From Candidatus Aenigmatarchaeota archaeon (GTDB taxonomy: Archaea > Aenigmatarchaeota > Aenigmatarchaeia > QMZP01), in contig JACQIG010000024.1 of NCBI GenBank assembly GCA_016198605.1, positions 1 through 18,806 of the forward strand: a stretch of DNA of 18,806 nt, given 5' to 3'. The notes under the pieces were generated by a model. The model was given only the letters and a program-made list of their open reading frames with translations, made no database searches and was not told where the DNA came from. Position numbers and translations under genes: made by a program. Shown piece after piece: positions 5,680-12,779 of the stretch; the stretch's first letter is position 1; every line of letters begins with the position of its first letter.

Positions 5680-8589
5680 TTATTCCCCCCTCTCAAACCC
5701 TATCTCTACCTCTTCGCCCTCAAAACCAGACCTGCCCCTCGCATGCCTGACTGCGCCGAAGACTATTTTACCTGCCCCTGTCGCTGTTTTCAGTTCATCC
5801 TCCATGGACCTTATCCTTTCTTCGGTCTCTTTCCCTGCGTGCAGCTCCAAAACAATCTTCTCCCTGACGTCATATCCGGCCTCTTTCCTCAATGACTGGA
5901 CCTGCCTTGTCAGTTCCCTCAGGAAGGCATCGTCTTTCAGCACTTCCCCAAGCCTTACCTTGCCAAAAGGAAACTCCTTCGCTTCCTTAAGCCCCTTTGA
6001 AATTCTTATTTCCTTTACATTTCCAAGGGTTTTTATAATATTCTCCAAATGTTTTACTGCAGATTCATCTTCGTGGTTATTCAGCTCAACGGAGACATCT
6101 GAAAGCGGCCACCTCAATTTCACCTTCTGCTCGTTCCTTGCGGAGCTTATGGCCTCTAGAATCCCCTTTATCCTTTCCATCTGGCCCTCCAGCGCTTCAT
6201 CCATGGCCTCGGGCTTTGGCCACGCGGTCATGTGTATGGACTCCTTCTCATGGTAAAGGTCAAGGTATACCTTCTCCGTCAGCAGCGGGACTGCAGGGGC
6301 AAGCATCTTCAAAACCCTGTCAAGGACATACAGCAGCGCATACTGGGCGCCGGCCTTGTCTTCCCCGGAATGCCACGGGGAAACCCTGTTCCTTATTATC
6401 TTGATGTACCACCTTGAGAAATCATTGAGGAGGAAATCGGAAGCCCCCTTGAAGGCCGAATGCAGCTGGCAGCTCCTTCCAGACTCTTCCGCCTGTTTTG
6501 CAACGCTATTGGCCCTGCTGATTATCCACCTGTCTTCCGGCTGCAAATGCTTGGGCAATGATGAATGGGAAGAATAGAGGCTTTTATCGGAATAGGTCTT
6601 CACAAACACATAAGTATTCCAGAGTATGTTGAAGACCTTGTTCACCTCAGCGACTGCTTCCCAATTGAAGTAGAAGTCATCCCACGGGGCGCTGTTGAGG
6701 AGGTAGAGCCTCATTATGTCCCTGCCATACCTGGCCAGCACGTCATCCGGGCTCACGATGTTCCCCTTGGATTTTGACATCTTCACTCCCTTGGCATCCA
6801 GCACGAACCCGTGCAGCAGTATCCTCTCAAAAGGCGGCTTCCCGAAGGCCATAGTGCTTGTTATGATCTCCGCATTCCACCACCCCCTGAACTGGTCGGG
6901 CCCCTCTATCTGCAGGTCTGCCGGCCACATTCTTTCAAAAAGCTCCTTTTCCCTCGGGTATCCGATTGACGCCCACGTGGCCACGCCCGCGTCAAACCAG
7001 ACATCAAGCACGTCACTTATCCTGCGGACATCCTTGCCGCACTTGGCGCACCTTATGGCCACCCCGTCTATCCCGGGCCTGTGGAAGTCTATCTCCTGTT
7101 GCCTGCCGGCTTTATCCTGCTGGTACAAGTCGGACTTTAGGGTGGATTTTCTTTTCAGCTCTTCAAACGAGCCTATCACCTCTATGTGGCCGCACGCGCA
7201 TTCCCAGATGGGCAGCGGTATCCCCCAATAGCGCTGGCGGGAAACAGGCCAGTCACCGAGGTTCTCCAGCCAGTCCCTGAACCGCTGCCTTGCCCATTTG
7301 GGCGTCCAGTCAACGCCCTCGTTGAATTCAATGAGCTTGTCCCTTATTGCCGTGACCCTGAAGAACCATTGAGGCATGCTCAGCTGCAGCAGAGGCGTGC
7401 TGCACCTCCAGCAGACAGGGTATTCGTGCACTATCGTGTCCCTTCTCAGGAGGGCACCCCTTTCTTCCAACATTTCCATTATTTCCTTGTCCGCCGACTT
7501 CACGAACTTGCCGGCGAGCCATTCCCCCGCATCTTTGGAGAATGTGCCGTCCTCATTGACTGGCGACAGCATAGGCAGTCCAGTTTCCTTCCCTACAAGA
7601 TAATCCTCCAGGCCGTGCCCTGGAGCAGTATGAACCAGTCCAGTGCCGTCTTCCAGTGTAACATATCTTGAGGACAGGACAACCCTGTGCGCATTCCTCA
7701 CTGTCTGTAGGCCAGGCACCAGGTCCCTGAGGGGATGGGCATACTGCACCCCTTCCAGGGCCTTTCCCTTCACCACCTTTCTTATTTTATAACCGCTTGC
7801 GCCTGCCTTTTCCATTACCTTATCGACAAGTTCTTTTGCTATCACAAGTACCTCATTTCCAGCCTCAACATATGCATAATCAAAATCAGGGTGCGCCATG
7901 ATGCCCGTGTTTGAGGGGAGCGTCCATGGGGTTGTTGTCCATATGAGCAGGAATTCATCGGGCTTCCCACTGACCTGGAACTTCACGTAAATGGAGGGGT
8001 CGCTCAGTTTCCTGTGCTCTATCTCGTTGTAAGAGACCGCGGTCTCGCAGCGCGGGCAGACATGCACGGAATACCTGTCCTTGTACAGGAAGCCTTTCTC
8101 AAACGCCTTCTTGAAGGTGAACCACGCGCCCTCAATGTAACGGTTGTCCAGCGTCAGGTAAGGCTTCTGCCAGTCCAGCCATACCCCCAGGTTGGCGAAC
8201 TGGCTGTTCATCAAGAGGATGTATTTCGTCGCGAACTCCCTGCACTTGGCAATGAAGTCCTTCACCCCGTGGGCCTCAATGTCCTTCTTGTTCCTGAATC
8301 CCAGCTGCTTCTCCACCTGGTACTCTATGGGCGTCCCGTGGGTGTCATACCCTGGCTGGTCCCACACGTCATAGCCCAGCATCCTCCAGAACCTTATGTA
8401 AGCATCCTTCAGCACCTTGTTCCATGCAGTGCCCATGTGGATCGAGCCGGAGGCGTAAGGCGGGCCGTCAAAGAAGTAGAACTTCTCCCTCCCGGAGGAG
8501 GCCTGCTTCACCTTCCCGTAAATCCCGCGGCTCTCCCAGTATTCTAATACCTCCTGCTCGACCTGCTTGGGATTGTAGGCTGATTGCAT
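5680..8589 (-). CDS. ileS: Isoleucyl-tRNA synthetase
   Basis: A class I aminoacyl-tRNA synthetase of 969 aa that charges tRNA(Ile). The ATP-binding first signature is PPYASGSIHMGTAWNK (43-58). It has HMGT where HIGH is the textbook form, which I recall as usual for archaeal IleRS. The CP1 editing domain covers about 185-370 (LLIWTTTPWTLPSNTG 214-229, TAPGHGLEDY 321-330). Cys pairs CPRC, CWRC, CACG and CAKC suggest zinc binding. WGIPLPIW precedes the catalytic core, and DVWFDAG with KMSKSKGN (603-610) completes it. The anticodon-binding C-terminal domain begins near 640 (NSAPWDDFYFNWEAV). The length is normal. It begins 38 bases after purF, with a TATA-like box between. Confidence 0.96.
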   Translation of the reverse strand: MQSAYNPKQVEQEVLEYWESRGIYGKVKQASSGREKFYFFDGPPYASGSIHMGTAWNKVLKDAYIRFWRMLGYDVWDQPGYDTHGTPIEYQVEKQLGFRNKKDIEAHGVKDFIAKCREFATKYILLMNSQFANLGVWLDWQKPYLTLDNRYIEGAWFTFKKAFEKGFLYKDRYSVHVCPRCETAVSYNEIEHRKLSDPSIYVKFQVSGKPDEFLLIWTTTPWTLPSNTGIMAHPDFDYAYVEAGNEVLVIAKELVDKVMEKAGASGYKIRKVVKGKALEGVQYAHPLRDLVPGLQTVRNAHRVVLSSRYVTLEDGTGLVHTAPGHGLEDYLVGKETGLPMLSPVNEDGTFSKDAGEWLAGKFVKSADKEIMEMLEERGALLRRDTIVHEYPVCWRCSTPLLQLSMPQWFFRVTAIRDKLIEFNEGVDWTPKWARQRFRDWLENLGDWPVSRQRYWGIPLPIWECACGHIEVIGSFEELKRKSTLKSDLYQQDKAGRQQEIDFHRPGIDGVAIRCAKCGKDVRRISDVLDVWFDAGVATWASIGYPREKELFERMWPADLQIEGPDQFRGWWNAEIITSTMAFGKPPFERILLHGFVLDAKGVKMSKSKGNIVSPDDVLARYGRDIMRLYLLNSAPWDDFYFNWEAVAEVNKVFNILWNTYVFVKTYSDKSLYSSHSSLPKHLQPEDRWIISRANSVAKQAEESGRSCQLHSAFKGASDFLLNDFSRWYIKIIRNRVSPWHSGEDKAGAQYALLYVLDRVLKMLAPAVPLLTEKVYLDLYHEKESIHMTAWPKPEAMDEALEGQMERIKGILEAISSARNEQKVKLRWPLSDVSVELNNHEDESAVKHLENIIKTLGNVKEIRISKGLKEAKEFPFGKVRLGEVLKDDAFLRELTRQVQSLRKEAGYDVREKIVLELHAGKETEERIRSMEDELKTATGAGKIVFGAVRHARGRSGFEGEEVEIGFERGE

Positions 8590-8617
8590 GATATCAAGAA
8601 TTATTGTGGGGTGATTA

Positions 8618-8625
8618 TATTTAAG
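8618..8625 (-). promoter_or_regulatory. TATA-like box of ileS
   Basis: CTTAAATA on the minus strand, 28 bases before the ATG at 8589. It is the same octamer as before sigma B and sits in the short purF-ileS gap. Confidence 0.5.
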
Positions 8626-8627
8626 AA

Positions 8628-10094
8628 TCAGATGCTCCTGGGGCTTTTAATCTGCAACGGTCTGTCTGGCCTTATGCCGCTTATGCAATAATTACAGCTC
8701 TGCCTTTCAGTAAGCTGTATAGCCCTGTATAACCCATCAAAGGATATGTAATGCAAGGCGTCTGCTCCCATCTCATCCCTGATCCTTTCAACAGAACCGC
8801 ATCTCTTGATTGCAAAGTTATCCGTGGGTGGCATGTCAACTCCATACAGGCAGCCTGTATTTTCGCCGTTTAACCTGATGCCAATAGGAGGTGATGCTGA
8901 TAGAAAATACACTTTTCTTGCTCCAGCCTTTTTGAGCTTCATTACTGCTACCTGGCTGACGTTGCCTCTTACAATGCTGTCATCCACCAATACGATATTC
9001 TTGCCTTCCAGGTTCACATTATCCAGCACATAAAGGTTTCTTTCTATTGATTCCGATCTTCCATGGCCATGCGGTATCATGAATGACCTATCCTCCTCCC
9101 GCATCTTATAAAAGAGCTCTGCGAATGGAAGGTCGCTTTCGCTTGAATATCCCCTCGCAACTGGCTCTGGAGCATTTGGAACAAATGACACCATATCCGC
9201 ATCAGGCGGCCTGAATTCCCCCGCAAGCTCAACGCCAAGCCTGTATCTTGCTTCCCTTACTTTATGGCCATTGAATGTGCTTTCAGGATGCGCAAGATAC
9301 ACATATTCAAAGAAGCAGAACCGAGTTTCCGGATCAATTATCTGTTTTGCCTCAAACTCACCGTCCTTAATGTATACAGCCTCCCCAGGAGCTACCTCCC
9401 TTATCGGAGTTCCTCCGATTTCCATTATAGCCCTATCCTCTGAAGCTATGACATATTTTCCGTCTTTCTTGCCTATCCAGCATGGCCTTATGCCAAACCT
9501 GTCTCTCACGCAGACAACTTCTCGGTTGTTTGCATTCAGGAAGGCCGCCGAGTACGCGGCTGGTATTTTTCTTAGAAGTTCTTCTGGGCCTATTTCACTG
9601 TAAAGCTTCAGAAGGGTTCTTGTATCACATTCATCGGTTTTATTGGTAAGCTCATTGTGATCCACCAGTGTACCATTGTGTATTGCTGCAGTTCGTGCAT
9701 CAGTTGTAATTATATGGCTGCCCCTTCCTTCTTGCAGTATGCTTTCCATATCTCCACCTTCTGCAAGCAGTCTTCCCTCCCCATACAAGAAATCATTGCC
9801 ACCAGTGCAGTGTGGATGGGCGTCTTTGAGTATCTTCTCCCTGCTGCCAGAGGTAGAGTATCTCACGTGTCCGATAAAAACACCGCCGTCAAGTAGTGTA
9901 TGCAAATATCTTAAAGAAAAATTGTCAACAAGCCCCTTCCATCTTACTGCAGAAACGCTTTTTCCCGTCATGGCGGCTATGCCGGCAGCTTCCTGTCCTC
10001 TGTGCTGGAGGGCTTTCAGCGCTTTGTATGTATCGTGCAAAGAATGTGCAACAACAATCCCGCATTCTTCCCGCGGTTTCCAGGGATCACTCAT
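8628..10094 (-). CDS. purF: Amidophosphoribosyltransferase (PurF), Fe-S type
   Basis: Catalyses the first committed step of purine synthesis (PRPP plus glutamine to phosphoribosylamine). The 488 aa include a 10-residue N-terminal stretch before Cys11 (PREECGIVVAH), which fits the usual propeptide removal exposing the Ntn nucleophile. HVRYSTSG (76-83) and IHNGTLVDHNEL (138-149) belong to the glutaminase half. IVLVDDSIVRGN (367-378) is the PRPP loop. Cys260 (RFCFFEYVY), Cys415 (GCLYG) and the pair Cys467/Cys470 (SCNYC) sit where the 4Fe-4S ligands of Bacillus-type PurF lie. About 30 residues around 97-135 look like an insertion in the glutaminase domain. No other purine gene is adjacent. Base composition is much more AT-rich than flanking genes, hinting at transfer. 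Confidence 0.93.
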   Translation of the reverse strand: MSDPWKPREECGIVVAHSLHDTYKALKALQHRGQEAAGIAAMTGKSVSAVRWKGLVDNFSLRYLHTLLDGGVFIGHVRYSTSGSREKILKDAHPHCTGGNDFLYGEGRLLAEGGDMESILQEGRGSHIITTDARTAAIHNGTLVDHNELTNKTDECDTRTLLKLYSEIGPEELLRKIPAAYSAAFLNANNREVVCVRDRFGIRPCWIGKKDGKYVIASEDRAIMEIGGTPIREVAPGEAVYIKDGEFEAKQIIDPETRFCFFEYVYLAHPESTFNGHKVREARYRLGVELAGEFRPPDADMVSFVPNAPEPVARGYSSESDLPFAELFYKMREEDRSFMIPHGHGRSESIERNLYVLDNVNLEGKNIVLVDDSIVRGNVSQVAVMKLKKAGARKVYFLSASPPIGIRLNGENTGCLYGVDMPPTDNFAIKRCGSVERIRDEMGADALHYISFDGLYRAIQLTERQSCNYCISGIRPDRPLQIKSPRSI

Positions 10095-10113
10095 GTTAAT
10101 TATAAGAACTAAG

Positions 10114-10121
10114 ATTTAAAA
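10114..10121 (-). promoter_or_regulatory. TATA-like box of purF
   Basis: TTTTAAAT on the minus strand ends 19 bases before the ATG at 10094 and overlaps the stop codon of the upstream surface-protein gene. The spacing is a little short for the class. Confidence 0.35.
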
Positions 10122-12386
10122 CTTTGACCCCAGCGTAAGTATGATCTCCATGGGCTGGTAGAAGTCCCTGTTGAGGATCTTGATATACCTTGCACTCACT
10201 GGGTTTGTGGCCACCCTCCCGGCCAGGACATCATACCTGTCCCCCGCCGCCCACGCCACCACGCTCTTTATGAGAACCGCCTTGTCATCAGGCAGCTCAG
10301 TAGCATTAGGCAATATGGGTATGCACGGCCCGCAGTCTGCAATGCAGGTGTTGCAGCTTTCCCCCGGGTCGCACGTCGTGTTGCCGTTGCATGCCAGCTC
10401 CAGCAGGCAGGTTGGGCCGCATCCGTCCCCTGGGAGGATATTGCCGTCATCGCACTGCTCCCCCAGGCCCACATCCACGGTGCCATTCCCGCATGCGCCC
10501 CCCGACGGAGCCGGCTGTATGGTGAAGCTTGCCCAGTCGTTGAGGGTGAACGTACCCAGGGAAACAGAGGTTGCAGTGTCAGCCACGTCCCAGTCGCCTG
10601 CGCCCCCCGCGCAAGCCTCCAGGTTCCAGTTGACAGTGACAGGCGGGAGAGGCCCGTCATCCTTTATCCTCGCTCCTGGAGGGGTATTTGGCGGCGGGGT
10701 CCACCCGCTTGCCGTGTAAATCACGCTAAGCACGGCCACCTTTGCGCCTCCCGTGCACGAAAGCCCTAAAAATGTGGGCGTAGGGTCCTTCCCTGCACTT
10801 GTATCAGCCCCGATGGCAAGCTCCACAATGCCATCTGCTTTATTGATATCGCCCTGCGAGCCTGAAGCATCATTGTAGGTGAAGCTTATCGTGCACGTGC
10901 CGCCCTCAGTTACCCCGTTACAGCCACTAGTCGGCGCGCTGTCAGTTATCGTGTCAGGACTTGAGCAGAGTCCGCAGTCCTGGCTGCATGAGGAGCATGT
11001 CTCCGGAACAGTGCACCGGCCGTCCCCGCAGCGGTACGGCTGCTCCTCGCATGTCCCGCAGTCAATGGAGCATGTGGAGCACGTTTCCACGCCGTTGCAG
11101 GCTCTATCCCCGCAGAACGGAGGCGGGCATGTCCCGCAGTCAGGGGGACAAGAGGAACATGTCTCCAACGCGCCATTGCAGATGCGGTCCCCGCATACGG
11201 GAGGGCAAGCCCCGCAGTCAAAGGCGCACGTGGAGCACGTCTCCGCCCCGTTGCACGTTCCATCCCCGCAAAACGGAGGCAGTGCGCAGTCCTCCGGGCA
11301 ACTGATCTCCTCAATCCCCTGGCACAGGCCGTCGCCGCAGACCGGTATCCCGCAGTCCGCCCGGCAAACCTCCTCCTCCTCGCATATGCCGTCGCCGCAT
11401 TCCTGGAGATATATCCTCCTTTCTCCTAAGGGCGTATAATCTTCCAGCGGCGTATAATCCCCTGCGGGTTCAAAAATCACCCTTCTCCCCTCCTCACGGC
11501 TGGCAGCCTCCCCAGCAAACGCGGCAGTGGATTCCCTGGTTATCCAAGCCGTCCTGCCTGCCGACCCGACTATGTTTTCCTTCACTATCGCCGCCGGCAC
11601 CTTCGTGGTCAGCTGCTCAAGTATTATCCTGTCGTTCCGTGAGTCGCTTATGTTTATCCCGCTTGTCGTCGGGAAGCTGAACACGTGGGGTTCGGCATAC
11701 CTGTCCCCCGTGGCATTGGGGAAGGCGTGGAAATACTGGTATATTGAGTGGAATGTGCCGTTCGGGAAGGCCTGGCCTGCGGGAAACACGACCGGGCTGC
11801 TGTGCGCCACCGCCCCGCTGTCATATTCCAGGCCGAACACCTCCTCCTGCACGAAATCAATGTCCTCTTGCTTCAGTCGCCTGATCTCAACCACGCCCTT
11901 GTCGCCTGCCAGGTATCGCACCAGCTCGTCATAGTAGCTGTAAAGGCTGTACTCCCCTACCACGATGACGTCAAACCTGGAGGGGAACGCTATGTTTGAC
12001 GGGTCAATCCTCTGCAGCGTGAACTCCATGTCAACGCTATTTATGTTGAAACTGACGGGGCTCCTTAGGGCAGATTCCACCTCCTGGAACTCCTCCGGGG
12101 AGCATATGCACCCGACAAGTATCCCCGGCTTAAGCACGTTTTCCAGCCTGAGGTTGTAGACAACGTTCTGGGGCAGCAGCGATGCCAGCTCGCTGTCCAC
12201 CTCCTCCTGGTTGAACCAGTTGACCCCGCTCCTGTCAAGCGCGGACAGCGCATCGCCCCCCTGCAGCAAAAGCTGCGTCTCCCTCGTCCTCGGCTCCGCC
12301 ACATTGATCCTGCTCAGCTGGAAAATCAGCACGAACACCGTGAGCGCGATTATTATTATCTCCACGATGCGGATGAAGCCTTTCAT
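10116..12386 (-). CDS. Pilin-like, cysteine-repeat surface protein (756 aa)
   Basis: Not a named family as a whole. Residues 1-32 resemble a type IV pilin start: MKGFIRIVE, then a hydrophobic helix to about residue 25, with Glu9 near the position of the pilin Glu5. Residues 35-320 form an extracellular domain of unknown fold with several Asn-x-Ser/Thr sites. Residues 330-474 hold six short repeats, mostly CGDGxCxxxExCxxCxxDCGxC. Residues 485-630 look like a beta-rich domain. Residues 632-664 match the Myxococcus cysteine-rich repeat (EQCDDGN...GDGCG). One more short Cys repeat follows at 666-688, then a C-terminal domain. It is probably anchored outside the cell and disulfide-stabilised. It lies downstream of and parallel to the pilus ATPase, separated from it by two plus-strand genes. 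Confidence 0.75.
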   Translation of the reverse strand: MKGFIRIVEIIIIALTVFVLIFQLSRINVAEPRTRETQLLLQGGDALSALDRSGVNWFNQEEVDSELASLLPQNVVYNLRLENVLKPGILVGCICSPEEFQEVESALRSPVSFNINSVDMEFTLQRIDPSNIAFPSRFDVIVVGEYSLYSYYDELVRYLAGDKGVVEIRRLKQEDIDFVQEEVFGLEYDSGAVAHSSPVVFPAGQAFPNGTFHSIYQYFHAFPNATGDRYAEPHVFSFPTTSGINISDSRNDRIILEQLTTKVPAAIVKENIVGSAGRTAWITRESTAAFAGEAASREEGRRVIFEPAGDYTPLEDYTPLGERRIYLQECGDGICEEEEVCRADCGIPVCGDGLCQGIEEISCPEDCALPPFCGDGTCNGAETCSTCAFDCGACPPVCGDRICNGALETCSSCPPDCGTCPPPFCGDRACNGVETCSTCSIDCGTCEEQPYRCGDGRCTVPETCSSCSQDCGLCSSPDTITDSAPTSGCNGVTEGGTCTISFTYNDASGSQGDINKADGIVELAIGADTSAGKDPTPTFLGLSCTGGAKVAVLSVIYTASGWTPPPNTPPGARIKDDGPLPPVTVNWNLEACAGGAGDWDVADTATSVSLGTFTLNDWASFTIQPAPSGGACGNGTVDVGLGEQCDDGNILPGDGCGPTCLLELACNGNTTCDPGESCNTCIADCGPCIPILPNATELPDDKAVLIKSVVAWAAGDRYDVLAGRVATNPVSARYIKILNRDFYQPMEIILTLGSKF
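10965..11399 (-). repeat. Tandem cysteine-repeat array within the surface protein
   Basis: Six in-frame units of about 20-28 codons encode CGDGIC, CGDGLC, CGDGTC, CGDRIC, CGDRAC and CGDGRC, each followed within about 12-20 residues by a DC(G/A) element. The units differ at many bases, so this is an old, diversified protein repeat rather than a recent DNA duplication. A seventh, separated unit lies at residues 666-688. Confidence 0.8.
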
Positions 12387-12392
12387 ATAGGA

Positions 12393-12400
12393 TTATATTT
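12393..12400 (+). promoter_or_regulatory. TATA-like box for the 42-aa plus-strand gene
   Basis: TTATATTT, 23 bases before the ATG at 12424, in a 37-base divergent intergenic region. Confidence 0.4.
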
Positions 12401-12410
12401 GGCCGGCCGC

Positions 12411-12418
12411 CTAAAATA
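12411..12418 (-). promoter_or_regulatory. TATA-like box for the cysteine-repeat surface protein
   Basis: TATTTTAG on the minus strand, 24 bases before the ATG at 12386. Together with the plus-strand box at 12393-12400 it makes a very compact divergent promoter around the GC-rich GGCCGGCCGCC. Confidence 0.45.
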
Positions 12419-12423
12419 GTCTT

Positions 12424-12552
12424 ATGATGAAGAGGTCACTGCAGCAGATAGAGGATCATTATATCAATATTGGTTATAGCGGAAACGGCCTTAGGAAAGC
12501 CCTTTTGAAAGACACGGAATACCAGAAGCTGCTCAGGGAGAGAAAACAATAA
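12424..12552 (+). CDS. Small hypothetical protein (42 aa)
   Basis: Not recognised. It starts ATG ATG and ends TAA. It is charged and probably helical (KRSLQQIEDHYINIGYSGNG, then LRKALLKDTEYQKLLRERKQ), with no membrane segment. Codon use fits the genome. A TATA-like box lies 23 bases before the first ATG, suggesting leaderless translation. It is followed 44 bases later by another small gene of similar style on the same strand. A small soluble protein, DNA- or RNA-binding or antitoxin-like, is possible but unsupported. Confidence 0.55.
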   Translation: MMKRSLQQIEDHYINIGYSGNGLRKALLKDTEYQKLLRERKQ

Positions 12553-12596
12553 TTGAACAGTAGATTCCACCCCACTAAGCAGGAAAGGGGAAATAC

Positions 12597-12773
12597 GTGC
12601 TATCAACAGGCCTTGATTTTGAAATCCTAGCCAAATGCAAGAGGCTTGAAAAAATGAGGCTTGCAAAAGAAGACACATATCTGGTCAGCCTTATCAAGAC
12701 CCAGCTGGAATGCGACTGGAGAAGGCCTCTGCTAAAGGCATTGGATAAGCTTATCGGAAAATATGGAAGATGA
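12597..12773 (+). CDS. Small hypothetical protein (58 aa)
   Basis: Not recognised. It starts at GTG, 6 bases after AGGGGA, which may serve as the ribosome site; an in-frame TAA at 12576 rules out a longer form. The protein is helical and charged: ILAKCKRLEKMRLAKEDTYL, then LIKTQLECDWRRPLLKALDK, ending KYGR. It contains two Cys. Its stop lies 6 bases from the convergent stop of the pilus ATPase gene. It is probably co-transcribed with the 42-aa gene. The conserved-looking hydrophobic pattern and codon use argue for a real gene, but the function is unknown. Confidence 0.6.
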   Translation: MLSTGLDFEILAKCKRLEKMRLAKEDTYLVSLIKTQLECDWRRPLLKALDKLIGKYGR

Positions 12774-12779
12774 GCCGCG

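Noticed and set aside
10099..10104. Perfect TATAAT (minus strand) before purF, with others at 8614-8619 and 12392-12397, as sigma -10 elements
   Set aside because: No TTGACA-like box lies 16-18 bases upstream of any of them, and two lie only 4-6 bases before the ATG. They are better explained as AT-rich parts of archaeal promoters.
12387..12423. The palindrome-like GGCCGGCCGCC as a terminator or operator
   Set aside because: It is too short, has no U-run on either side, and lies between two divergent TATA-like boxes; there is no evidence for factor binding.
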